Origin: an uncultured Prevotella sp.
Lineage (GTDB): Bacteria > Bacteroidota > Bacteroidia > Bacteroidales > Bacteroidaceae
Assembly: GCA_905202125.1 (NCBI GenBank)
Contig: CAJKQX010000002.1
Location: 1 to 64,000 of the forward strand
Length of the DNA stretch: 64,000 nt
Direction of reading: 5' to 3'
Below, piece after piece: positions 51,398 to 59,873 of this stretch. The notes below the pieces were generated by a model. That model was not told the DNA's origin. It made no database searches and worked only from the letters and a program-made list of their open reading frames with translations. Position 1 is the first letter of the stretch. The number at the start of each line of letters is the position of its first letter. The translations under genes and the position numbers were made by a program.

Positions 51398-54300
51398 ATG
51401 CTTGACAAGATAATACGTTTTTCGCTTCACAATCGGTTGTTGGTACTCGTAGCCTCGGTGCTGCTTATGGTCGGCGGGGTGTACACAGCCTTTCATACCG
51501 AGGTGGATGTGTTTCCCGATCTCAATGCTCCCACGGTGGTTGTGATGACCGAAGCAGGAGGCATGGCGACCGAAGAGGTGGAACAGCTCGTCACATTTCC
51601 CGTGGAGACAGCCGTCAACGGAGCCACCGGTGTACGCCGTGTCAGGTCGTCGTCTACAACCGGATTCTCCGTTGTATGGGTGGAGTTTGATTGGGACACT
51701 GATGTGTACAAGGCCCGGCAGATAGTGTCGGAAAAACTCGCCACGATAGGCGATGCTCTGCCCGACAATGTGAACAAACCTGTGTTAGGCCCGCAATCAT
51801 CGATACTTGGTGAGGTTCTCATTGTGGGTCTGACCTCCGATGAGACATCAATGCTCGATTTGCGTACACTGGCTGATTGGGTGGTGCGCCCCCGACTCTT
51901 GTCTACCGGTGGTGTGGCGCAGGTGTCTGTGCTCGGTGGCGATATCAAGGAGTATCAGATACGTCTGCGTCCGGAGCGCATGAAGCATTATGGGGTAACC
52001 TTAGGAGATGTCATGTCGGCCACCGGAGGAATGAACAGCAATGTGAACGGAGGAGTGATTTATGAGTATGGCAACGAATATATCGTGCGCGGATTGTTGT
52101 CCACCGATGTTGCCAACGAGATAGGTCGTGCTGTGGTCAAGGCCACGGACAAAGGCACGGTGATGCTCGATGATGTAGCCGATGTGACAGTGGGAGCACA
52201 TCAACCTAAATTGGGAGTGGCGTCGGTCAGGGGCAAACAGGCCGTATTGCTCACTGTGACAAAGCAACCCAACACAGGAACGATAGAGTTGACAGAGAAT
52301 CTTGAACGTGCGCTCGATGACCTGAAGAAGAATATGCCGGCCGATGTGAGAGTGTCGACAGACATCTTCCGCCAGTCCGATTTCATCGACAGCTCCATAG
52401 CCAACGTGCAGACCTCACTGGCCGAAGGAGCCCTGTTTGTCGTGATAGTGTTGTTCCTTTTCCTTGCCAATGTGCGTACCACCGTCATATCGCTCGTCAC
52501 TCTGCCGCTCTCACTGATAGTAGCCCTGCTCACGTTGCATTACATGGGGTTGAGCATCAATACGATGAGCCTCGGCGGAATGGCCATAGCCATCGGATCG
52601 CTCGTGGATGATGCCATTGTGGATGTGGAAAATGTGTGGAAACATATCAGGGAAAACCGTATGCTCCCGGAGGATAAACGCCAACCTATCAAACAACTCG
52701 TGTTCAACGCTTCGCGCGAGGTGCGCATGCCGATACTCAATTCCACGATAATCATCATCGTCAGTTTCGTGCCATTGTTCTTCCTCAGCGGCATGGAGGG
52801 TAAGATGCTCATACCCCTCGGCATAGCGTTTATCGTGGCTCTGATTGCATCAACTGTCGTGGCCCTCACGCTCACTCCGGTGCTGTGTAGTTATCTGCTC
52901 AAAGGCAAGGAGGGCAACAGTGTGCCCCGTGAAGCGTTTGTGGTGGTATGGCTGAAGAAATATTATGGCAAGTCTCTGTTGTGGGTGTTAGGGCATAAGA
53001 AGGGTGTGCTGATGTCCACCTTCGCCCTTTTCGTGTGCGCGTTGGGCCTGTTTTTCACGCTCGGTCATAGTTTTCTGCCGAAATTCAATGAGGGCTCGTT
53101 TACCATAAACATCAGTTCGCTGCCCGGCATATCGCTCGAAGAGTCTGACAATATCGGTCGTCGCGCCGAACGGTTGTTGCTCTCAGTGCCCGAGATAAAG
53201 ACCGTGGCACGTAAGACCGGACGTGCCGAGCTCGACGAACATGCGCTCGGTGTGAACGTGTCGGAGATAGAAGCTCCGTTTGTGTTGCGCGACCGCTCAT
53301 ATGCAGATGTGCTCAACGACATACGCCATAAGCTCTCGACCATTGTCGGTGCCAACATAGAAATAGGTCAACCGATAAGCCATCGCATCGATGCTATGCT
53401 GAGTGGTACACAGGCCAACATCGCTATCAAGGTGTTTGGTGACGATTTGGGCCGGTTGTTTGCAATCGGCAATAATATTAAGGAACGCATCGCTGCTGTG
53501 GAAGGCATAGCCGACCTTAATGTGGAACAGCAGATAGAACGTCCCGAACTGAGAATCGTGCCCAAGCGCGAAATGCTCATCAAGTATGGTATCACGATGC
53601 CTGAGTTTGCTCGGTTTGTGACGGTATGTCTCTCGGGTGCGACGGTTTCCCAGGTATATGAGAAAGGACGGAACTTTGACCTGGTGGTGCGCGTTGACGA
53701 CAACGAACGCGGGACTATGGAGCGCATAGCCGACCTCACCATCAATACTGCCGACGGGCGCAAGATGCCGTTGGTAGATGTGGCAGATGTAGTGTCGTCG
53801 GCAGGTCCTAATACCGTCAATCGTGAGAATGTGAAACGGCGTATCGTGATATCCGCCAATACCGATGGGCGCGACCTGAGGAGCGTGGTCAATGACATAA
53901 GGCAGACGATAGAGCGCGATGTGAAGTTGCCTGAGGGTTATCATGTGGAGTATGGCGGGCAATTTGAAAACGAACAGGCCGCCAGTCGCACACTCCTTTT
54001 GTTGTCGGTGCTGAGCATCATCGTGATATTCCTTTTGCTCTACATGCAGTTTCACAATCTGCTGGAGAGTGGGGTGGTGCTGCTCAATCTGCCATTGGCA
54101 CTCATCGGCGGCGTGTTTGCTCTGTTGCTTACCACGGGCGAGGTGAGCATCCCCGCAATCATCGGATTCATCTCACTCTTCGGCATCGCCACCCGCAACG
54201 GCATGCTGCTCATCAACAGATACAACACTCTCAGGGCAGAGAAATGCATGTCGCTGGACGAAAGCATAGTGAAAGGGTCGCTCGACAGGCTCAACCCCAT

Positions 54301-54508
54301 ACTCATGACGGCCCTCACCTCGGCTCTGGCGCTCATACCGTTGGCCCTCAGAGGCGGGTTGCCGGGCAACGAGATACAAAGTCCGATGGCCAAAGTGATA
54401 CTCGGAGGATTGCTCACATCGACATTCCTCAACGTATTTATCATCCCCATAGTGTATGGTTGGGTGCATGGCTCGGAACGTAATGAAAAGGAAATAAAAT
54501 CTGAATGA
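51398..54508 (+). CDS. heavy-metal efflux RND pump (CusA/CzcA family)
   Basis: A 1036-residue inner-membrane pump that exports metal cations using the proton gradient. It has 12 helices and two large periplasmic domains. The HME-family N-terminus (FSLHNRLLVLVASVLLMVGG) and EVDVFPDLNAPTVVVMTEAG are clear. The helix-4 signature reads IGSLVDDAIVDVENVWKH, with the two Asp and the Glu used for proton relay. This is close to, but not the same as, the CzcA form (VDGAVVxVEN) and the CusA form, so zinc/cobalt/cadmium versus copper/silver cannot be settled. It overlaps the TolC-like gene by 4 bases. Confidence 0.95.
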   Translation: MLDKIIRFSLHNRLLVLVASVLLMVGGVYTAFHTEVDVFPDLNAPTVVVMTEAGGMATEEVEQLVTFPVETAVNGATGVRRVRSSSTTGFSVVWVEFDWDTDVYKARQIVSEKLATIGDALPDNVNKPVLGPQSSILGEVLIVGLTSDETSMLDLRTLADWVVRPRLLSTGGVAQVSVLGGDIKEYQIRLRPERMKHYGVTLGDVMSATGGMNSNVNGGVIYEYGNEYIVRGLLSTDVANEIGRAVVKATDKGTVMLDDVADVTVGAHQPKLGVASVRGKQAVLLTVTKQPNTGTIELTENLERALDDLKKNMPADVRVSTDIFRQSDFIDSSIANVQTSLAEGALFVVIVLFLFLANVRTTVISLVTLPLSLIVALLTLHYMGLSINTMSLGGMAIAIGSLVDDAIVDVENVWKHIRENRMLPEDKRQPIKQLVFNASREVRMPILNSTIIIIVSFVPLFFLSGMEGKMLIPLGIAFIVALIASTVVALTLTPVLCSYLLKGKEGNSVPREAFVVVWLKKYYGKSLLWVLGHKKGVLMSTFALFVCALGLFFTLGHSFLPKFNEGSFTINISSLPGISLEESDNIGRRAERLLLSVPEIKTVARKTGRAELDEHALGVNVSEIEAPFVLRDRSYADVLNDIRHKLSTIVGANIEIGQPISHRIDAMLSGTQANIAIKVFGDDLGRLFAIGNNIKERIAAVEGIADLNVEQQIERPELRIVPKREMLIKYGITMPEFARFVTVCLSGATVSQVYEKGRNFDLVVRVDDNERGTMERIADLTINTADGRKMPLVDVADVVSSAGPNTVNRENVKRRIVISANTDGRDLRSVVNDIRQTIERDVKLPEGYHVEYGGQFENEQAASRTLLLLSVLSIIVIFLLLYMQFHNLLESGVVLLNLPLALIGGVFALLLTTGEVSIPAIIGFISLFGIATRNGMLLINRYNTLRAEKCMSLDESIVKGSLDRLNPILMTALTSALALIPLALRGGLPGNEIQSPMAKVILGGLLTSTFLNVFIIPIVYGWVHGSERNEKEIKSE

Positions 54509-55686
54509 AAATGAAAAAGATACTTTTTGTCATCTCGATGTTCTCACTTGTCCGCGGTGCGCAGGCTCAGGACATTGCGGAAATATTGAGTGGTGTGGAG
54601 CAAAACAACAAGGAACTGCAGGTTCTCAGAAAGTCTGTGGAAGCTCAAAAACTGGAAATCTCTATGCAGAACAATCTTGAAGACCCGAGCATAGAATACA
54701 GCCCTTTCTTCTCGAAAACGATGAATGGAGTGGCCAGCTCGGAGTTGGTGGTGAAACAGGGTTTTGATTTTCCCACGCTGTATGCGGCCCGCAGCAAGTA
54801 CGGTAAATCTCAGAACGATGTGGCTTCGTTGCAATTTCAGTCGTCAAGGCGCGATGTGCTGCTCAAAGCCAAACAGTTGTGTCTGGACCTGGTGTTGCTC
54901 AACCAGGAACGCCGGATTATCGAACTCAGACGCAAAAACGCCGAAGAAATGCTCGCGGCATACGAGAAGCGACTTGAGGAAGGAGATGCCAATATCATCG
55001 AACTGAACAAGGTGAAGATGGAACGCATGAACATGGAGACCGAGGTGGTGGCCAACGAGACGGCTCAAAGAGATGTTCTCGAAAATATTTCGGCCCTCAA
55101 TGGCAATGAGCCGATAGATATCGATGCGTTAAGTGACTATCCTGCCGATGGAGCCGATGGCGACTACAATCAGTTGTACGAGAGAGCTCTGGTGTCGGAA
55201 CTGACTCTGCGCACGGCTCAGGCTGACGTCCGGATGTCTCGTCAGAACGTGAAACTGAACAAGAACAATTGGTTGCCGAAGATGGAACTGGGCTATCGCC
55301 GCAATACCGAAGGGACGAATGCCAGCAATGGTTTCTTGGTGGGGGCTTCGTTCCCATTGTTTTCCAACCGCAACAAACTGAAGAGTGCGCGTGTGCGTCT
55401 GGAGGAGAGCGAACTGCAATACGACAATGCCCGATTGCAGACCGAGAGCCGTTTACGTTCGCTCATAGACCAACTGAAACAGACACGCAAGGCCGCTGCC
55501 GTGTACGACACGGATTTTCTGTATGGCTCTCTTGACCTTTTGCGCAAGGCGGTTGACGGCGGACAGATGTCGGTAGTGGAATATTATGTCGAGGTGGACG
55601 CCATCTTCAAAAACCTGCAAACATTTCTTCGACTGGAGAACAAGGCCCACAAACTGGTTGCAGACATCACTCGCAACGACTTGTAG
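54505..55686 (+). CDS. TolC family outer membrane efflux protein
   Basis: A 393-residue outer membrane channel of the CzcC/TolC type completing the tripartite pump. A signal peptide (MKMKKILFVISMFSLVRGAQ, cleaved near residue 21) is followed by two OEP repeats with long helices: AEILSGVEQNNKELQVLRKS, KAKQLCLDLVLLNQERRIIE in the first and RTAQADVRMSRQNVKLNKNN, FPLFSNRNKLKSARVRLEES in the second. It is slightly shorter than TolC, as usual for CzcC. Start overlaps the pump stop (ATGA). Confidence 0.93.
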   Translation: MKMKKILFVISMFSLVRGAQAQDIAEILSGVEQNNKELQVLRKSVEAQKLEISMQNNLEDPSIEYSPFFSKTMNGVASSELVVKQGFDFPTLYAARSKYGKSQNDVASLQFQSSRRDVLLKAKQLCLDLVLLNQERRIIELRRKNAEEMLAAYEKRLEEGDANIIELNKVKMERMNMETEVVANETAQRDVLENISALNGNEPIDIDALSDYPADGADGDYNQLYERALVSELTLRTAQADVRMSRQNVKLNKNNWLPKMELGYRRNTEGTNASNGFLVGASFPLFSNRNKLKSARVRLEESELQYDNARLQTESRLRSLIDQLKQTRKAAAVYDTDFLYGSLDLLRKAVDGGQMSVVEYYVEVDAIFKNLQTFLRLENKAHKLVADITRNDL

Positions 55687-55708
55687 CACCCTACACCTAT
55701 TATAATAA

Positions 55709-55764
55709 AGAAGGAGACCGTTCATGACAACTCTTTTATGGCAAGTCACGAACGGCCTCCTTTT
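55709..55764. terminator. bidirectional terminator between efflux operon and YitT gene
   Basis: AAGGAG-CCGTTC (55711-55723) pairs with GAACGG-CTCCTT (55750-55762), extended by TGAC/GTCA inside. A T run follows on the plus strand and a weaker one on the minus strand. Confidence 0.82.
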
Positions 55765-55777
55765 ATCATTGTTATGA

Positions 55778-56668
55778 TTATTTTATCTTGTCAAAACCCT
55801 CACCGAATACTCCGTGACAGAACGATTGTGACACCAGTGCGTCCGGGTCGATACTCTTTATGCGGTTGAACAATTCCTGTGTCTCATATTTGCGGGCGAG
55901 CACGATGAGCAGTTTCACGTCTTGCTTGGAGTACCATCCCTTGCCCTCGACGAGTGTCACACCGCGGTGAATCTCCTTGTTTATCACATCGGCAATCTTC
56001 TCGTATTGCTTGGATATGATGATGAATTGTACCGTCTGGCGTGTTCCGTTGATGACATAGTCGCACACGAAACTGGCTATCAGTGTGAAGGCGATACCGT
56101 ATACAATCTTTTCCGAACTGTGAAACAGAAAATATGATGAACAGATGATGCTGGTATCGATGAATTGCATGCCTCGGCCGAAACTCAGACGGAAATACTT
56201 GTTTAGCAAGGCGATGATTATATCCGTGCCTCCGGTCGAGCCGCTGTGTGAGAATACCAGACCGAGACCCGCTCCGCCGAGTGCACCACCTATGAGCACG
56301 TGCATGAATGTGTCTTTGCCGACAGTGATGATGGGGTACTGCTGAAAGATGGGCTGCATGATACCGATGAGCACCGACATCATCGTCACACCGATGATGG
56401 TGCGGATGCTGAATTGTCGGGTGAGTGCCTTGAATGCCAGCAACAGCAGACTGATGTTGATCACATAGATGGATACTCCGGCAGGAAACTGGAACGCATA
56501 GTACAAAAGTGCCGAGATACCGGCAACACCACCCATGACAATTTGTTCGGGTAGTATGAATGCGGTGTAACCGAACGAATAAAGAAGTATGCCGATGAAG
56601 ATGAAAAACAGGTCTTTGAATTGCTGCTTCTTTATCCGATGTCGTGTGATGGATGATACCTTGCTCAT
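55778..56668 (-). CDS. YitT family membrane protein (DUF161/DUF2179)
   Basis: A 296-residue protein with five to six membrane helices (about 20-195) and a cytoplasmic C-terminal DUF2179 domain (about 215-290, QFIIISKQYEKIADVINKEI and GVTLVEGKGWYSKQDVKLLI). Typical YitT blocks are GYTAFILPEQIVMGGVAGIS and GLGLVFSHSGSTGGTDIIIA. The family is widespread and its substrate is unknown. It is a single-gene unit with its own promoter. Confidence 0.93.
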   Translation of the reverse strand: MSKVSSITRHRIKKQQFKDLFFIFIGILLYSFGYTAFILPEQIVMGGVAGISALLYYAFQFPAGVSIYVINISLLLLAFKALTRQFSIRTIIGVTMMSVLIGIMQPIFQQYPIITVGKDTFMHVLIGGALGGAGLGLVFSHSGSTGGTDIIIALLNKYFRLSFGRGMQFIDTSIICSSYFLFHSSEKIVYGIAFTLIASFVCDYVINGTRQTVQFIIISKQYEKIADVINKEIHRGVTLVEGKGWYSKQDVKLLIVLARKYETQELFNRIKSIDPDALVSQSFCHGVFGEGFDKIK

Positions 56669-56698
56669 GTCTGTTGTTGTGTTGATTTATATATTGTG

Positions 56699-56729
56699 CA
56701 AATTTAGTTCAAATTTCGAAACAAACAAA
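56699..56729 (-). promoter_or_regulatory. promoter of the YitT gene
   Basis: On the minus strand TTTG (56726-56729) and TAAATTTG (56699-56706) are 19 bases apart, 30 bases before the start. Confidence 0.75.
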
Positions 56730-56821
56730 GAATAGGTCTTTATATTTGTTATCATTTGGAGAAAGTGGCGGGATGTGAAACCCTGATTTATGTTTTATCT
56801 GAATGATGTGTAGAATAAAAC

Positions 56822-56856
56822 AATCCCGTCGGCAAACCGTGCCAACGGGATTGTCA
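56822..56856 (-). terminator. terminator after the duplicated secreted protein gene
   Basis: AATCCCGTcGGCA (56822-56834) pairs with TGCCaACGGGATT (56841-56853) around a short loop. On the minus strand GTTTTATT follows. Confidence 0.75.
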
Positions 56857-56880
56857 GTGAGCGGACGGACAGATGTCACA

Positions 56881-58344
56881 TTATTTCATTATCATTTTCT
56901 TGCCATCTCTGATGACGATGCCTTTATATGTGCTGTTGACACGCTGTCCGGCAAGGTTGTATATCTTGCCGTTTGAGGCTTTGTCTTCGTTCTTGATACT
57001 GTCGATGCCGGTTATCAACGTACCGTCGTTCATGTAAATGCCTACGATGATACCTTTGCTGGCTCCGCCGGAGGTGTTGTAGAATGAGATGCTCTTGATG
57101 GCCTTGCCTGTATCGGGATAGTCTTCTATTTCATACAATCCTACGTAATCTCTGTCGTCGAATTTGCCTTCATAGTATCTGCCGGTCTGTATGGCGGCTT
57201 CACTCTGATGGTTGCACCAGTCGAGCACACTGATGTGGCTGTCGTAGGTGGATTCGTCCTCATAGGTGTATTCGATGTCCAATTCGGCCGGACCGTTGCC
57301 TGCCGTGGCCAGAAAGATGAGTTTTCCATCATCGGAGAGTTTGGGATGATCTTCCAACTCGAGTGTTACTATCGATTCATCGATATCAGCAGTGTTGGCA
57401 TCGTCGGCTGTCAGACGTGTGGCGTTGAGGTTGGCATAATCCATGTGGTATGTACGGCCGCTCTTTGTCACCAGATTGCCGTCTTCGGGCAGACCGTTGT
57501 TGTTGCCCATATACACATCACCCAGACTCTCGGAATAGATCACCCATGCGTTTCTGTCAAGTGAAACCGTTGCGTGTTCACCAATAGGATAAGCCTCGGC
57601 CACGATGTCCGCATTGAAGCCTTCGGCTATTTTGATAGGTTCGGAACCTGCCGAGAAACCGAAGATGGTGGGATATCCTTTGCTCGCATCTGTCTTTCCG
57701 ATGAAGATGGATACAATCTCTTTCTCGGGATTGGTGTCTATTGACTTTTCGAGTATGCGCACGGCAGTAGTACCCTGAACTAAATTGTTGTTGCGGTCGA
57801 TGCGATCCAATCCCCAGAAAGCCTCGCTCTTGCCAACATGGTCGGCAGGGTTGGTGCTTTCGTTCCACCAGTCTTCAACGGTGATTGTGCCGTAGTCGAT
57901 ATTGCCATCACTGTAAGTCACTTCTACCTCAAGATCGGTCGGGCCGTTGCCACAGATACAGAGCATCCACAATTTTGAAGTTTTCACCGGTGTGGCCAGT
58001 GTCAGTTCTGCTTCATCAGACAAATTCAAGTTTGGGTCATCGTTCGGTCCTACAAGGCGCAAAGCGTTGTTCTTGGTGTAATCTATCTGATACACGTTGC
58101 CGTTCTCAGCCGATACGAGGCGTGAGTCGGACGGCAATCCGTGATTGACGCCTATCACCCTCTTGGGCATAAGACCTACGGCGGCATTGTCAATGCCTTG
58201 TACGAGATGGTCTGCTGCCGGCATTGCCTCGGCCACTACATCGGCAGTGTATCCGCTCTTGACCCTTACTTGAGCGCTTTGTTGTGCGTTTGCACCGATA
58301 GTGCCTAAAAGACAGGCACCCAAAAGAAGTAAATTTTTCCTCAT
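56881..58344 (-). CDS. secreted protein of unknown function with two duplicated halves and a sorting tail
   Basis: A 487-residue exported protein I do not recognise. A signal peptide (about 1-20, TIGANAQQ) is followed by two related halves. Half 1 (about 25-165) has GYTADVVAEAMP, NHGLPSDSRLV, YQIDYTKNNALRL, CGNGPTDLEVEVTYSDG and TVEDWWN. Half 2 (about 240-385) has GFNADIVAEAYP, NNGLPEDGNLV, YHMDYANLNATRL, AGNGPAELDIEYTYEDE and SVLDWCN in the same order. Each half probably forms a beta-sandwich. The C-terminus (KIYNLAGQRV to DGKKMIMK) is the basic sorting tail also seen in the M6 protease. A possible -7 box TACTTTTG is on the minus strand at 58431-58438. Confidence 0.8.
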   Translation of the reverse strand: MRKNLLLLGACLLGTIGANAQQSAQVRVKSGYTADVVAEAMPAADHLVQGIDNAAVGLMPKRVIGVNHGLPSDSRLVSAENGNVYQIDYTKNNALRLVGPNDDPNLNLSDEAELTLATPVKTSKLWMLCICGNGPTDLEVEVTYSDGNIDYGTITVEDWWNESTNPADHVGKSEAFWGLDRIDRNNNLVQGTTAVRILEKSIDTNPEKEIVSIFIGKTDASKGYPTIFGFSAGSEPIKIAEGFNADIVAEAYPIGEHATVSLDRNAWVIYSESLGDVYMGNNNGLPEDGNLVTKSGRTYHMDYANLNATRLTADDANTADIDESIVTLELEDHPKLSDDGKLIFLATAGNGPAELDIEYTYEDESTYDSHISVLDWCNHQSEAAIQTGRYYEGKFDDRDYVGLYEIEDYPDTGKAIKSISFYNTSGGASKGIIVGIYMNDGTLITGIDSIKNEDKASNGKIYNLAGQRVNSTYKGIVIRDGKKMIMK

Positions 58345-58625
58345 GTTTGATTAGTTAGTGTTATTAATGATAGTGTTTGTTGTTAAGGCCTATGCCTTAT
58401 ATAATGTTTTATTTATATGCTTTTATTTTACAAAAGTAAATAAAATATTCAGAAATTAAATATAGAACAACATATTTTTTATTTTTTGCGAGAATAGTGC
58501 ACGGTCTTTGTAATAAAACGGCGCGAATTCGCTGATATTGAAGATGCGCTCTAATCTTTATCCGGTTGAATATCTTTTCATGTATTAATATTGAGAAAAC
58601 CGCTTGCCAAATCAAAGATTTTATC
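58345..58625. other. AT-rich divergent spacer before corA
   Basis: Apart from the minus-strand -7 box at 58431-58438 and the corA promoter -33 box near its right end, nothing is recognised in this stretch. Confidence 0.5.
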
Positions 58626-58633
58626 TATCTTTG
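58603..58633 (+). promoter_or_regulatory. corA promoter
   Basis: CTTG (58603-58606) and TATCTTTG (58626-58633) are 19 bases apart. It gives an unusually long leader of about 120 bases before corA. Confidence 0.7.
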
Positions 58634-58661
58634 CAGAACGAAAAATCATTCAATCAAAACA

Positions 58662-58697
58662 ATGGACGACTATCACGCGGAAAATATGAACATGTAG
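58662..58697 (+). CDS. possible leader peptide upstream of corA
   Basis: An 11-codon open frame, MDDYHAENMNM, starts within the corA leader, about 22 bases after the expected transcript start. It is followed within 3 bases by a hairpin. It contains acidic and His residues and two near-terminal Met. It is too short to judge by composition. Its position resembles the regulatory leader peptides of bacterial magnesium transporter genes, but it may be chance. Confidence 0.35.
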   Translation: MDDYHAENMNM

Positions 58698-58699
58698 TA

Positions 58700-58733
58700 G
58701 GGAATCGGCTCAAGATGTCAAAAGCCGTTTCCT
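58700..58733 (+). promoter_or_regulatory. hairpin in the corA leader
   Basis: GGAA (58701-58704) and CGGCT (58706-58710) pair with AGCCG (58723-58727) and TTCC (58729-58732), with one T-T mismatch and a 12-base loop. No T run follows, so it is not a terminator. It lies between the possible leader peptide and the corA start, where it could affect translation. Confidence 0.6.
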
Positions 58734-58759
58734 GCCCGAACTAATAAGGAATTGGCTGT

Positions 58760-59686
58760 ATGAAAACATTTTGGAATACCGATGCAAAACTCAAAGCGGT
58801 AAATGAGTGGTGCCCCAACTGCTGGATACAAGTGACCTGTCCGACAGATGAAGATCAACAGTGGCTTGTTGACAAATTTAACTTACCCGATTATTTCTTA
58901 TCCGACATAAGCGATGCCGACGAGCGTGCGCGTTATGAGTATGACGACGGTTGGATGCTCATCATCTTGCGTATCCCTTATGTGAAGGAAATTCGTTCAC
59001 GCACACCATACACCACCGTGCCCCTCGGTATCATCCATAAGGGCGATGTGACCATCACTGTTTGTTATTATGAGACAAACATGATGATTGATTTTGTGAC
59101 TTACCAACAGAAGAGAAACGTCGGTTTCACAGACTATGTCGATATGATTTTCCGCCTGTTCCTCTCTTCGGCCGTGTGGTATCTGAAACGTTTGAAACAG
59201 ATAAACGCATTGATTGAGAAGGCCAAACACAATCTTGACAATGTGGTCAACAACGAGTCACTCATCGCCCTCAGCCGTTTGCAGGACTCTCTTACATATT
59301 TTATCACTTCCATACGTGGCAACGAGACATTGTTGGCTAAGCTGAAGTTCAAACTGCAGGTGGACGAGTTGGATGCCGACTTGATAGAAGACGTGAACAT
59401 CGAGATGTCTCAGGCACGTGAGACTTCACATATTTATTCCAACATTCTGGAGTCCACGATGGACACATATTCAAGCATCATCAACAACAACATGAACACC
59501 GTGATGAGGACGCTCACCTCCGTCTCAATAATCATGATGTTCCCCACGCTGATAGCATCGTTGTTCGGAATGAACCTCATCAACGGTATGGAGACCACCC
59601 GCTACGGCTTCGCGATAGCACTGATTATTTCGGTTTGCGTTTCCGGCCTGTCATGGTTTATTTTGCGACATAAACGATTGCTTTGA
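58760..59686 (+). CDS. corA: CorA family magnesium/divalent metal transporter
   Basis: A 308-residue inner-membrane channel. A soluble N-terminal alpha/beta domain (about 1-140) and long stalk helices (about 140-250, LKRLKQINALIEKAKHNLDN) lead to two C-terminal membrane helices. The first ends in the ion-selectivity GMN motif, seen as FGMNLINGM near residue 270. The second helix is followed by the basic tail RHKRLL. It has its own promoter and a structured leader. Confidence 0.94.
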   Translation: MKTFWNTDAKLKAVNEWCPNCWIQVTCPTDEDQQWLVDKFNLPDYFLSDISDADERARYEYDDGWMLIILRIPYVKEIRSRTPYTTVPLGIIHKGDVTITVCYYETNMMIDFVTYQQKRNVGFTDYVDMIFRLFLSSAVWYLKRLKQINALIEKAKHNLDNVVNNESLIALSRLQDSLTYFITSIRGNETLLAKLKFKLQVDELDADLIEDVNIEMSQARETSHIYSNILESTMDTYSSIINNNMNTVMRTLTSVSIIMMFPTLIASLFGMNLINGMETTRYGFAIALIISVCVSGLSWFILRHKRLL

Positions 59687-59716
59687 CGGGAAAAATCATA
59701 AAAATAAATGATTTTG

Positions 59717-59748
59717 TTTGTGCAATTACTTTTTTTTATTTAAGTTTG
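59717..59748 (+). promoter_or_regulatory. promoter of the DUF349 gene
   Basis: TTTG (59717-59720) and TAAGTTTG (59741-59748) are 20 bases apart, leaving a leader of about 120 bases. Confidence 0.8.
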
Positions 59749-59873
59749 CACTTATTATAATTGATATTATTAGTTTGTATCAGGTACTACGTGACGTCAT
59801 GAAGGCGGTTTCTTTTCATGGCCGGTGGTCTGATATTATTGAAAAAAGCGTGTCATAAACTTAAAACAGTGAA

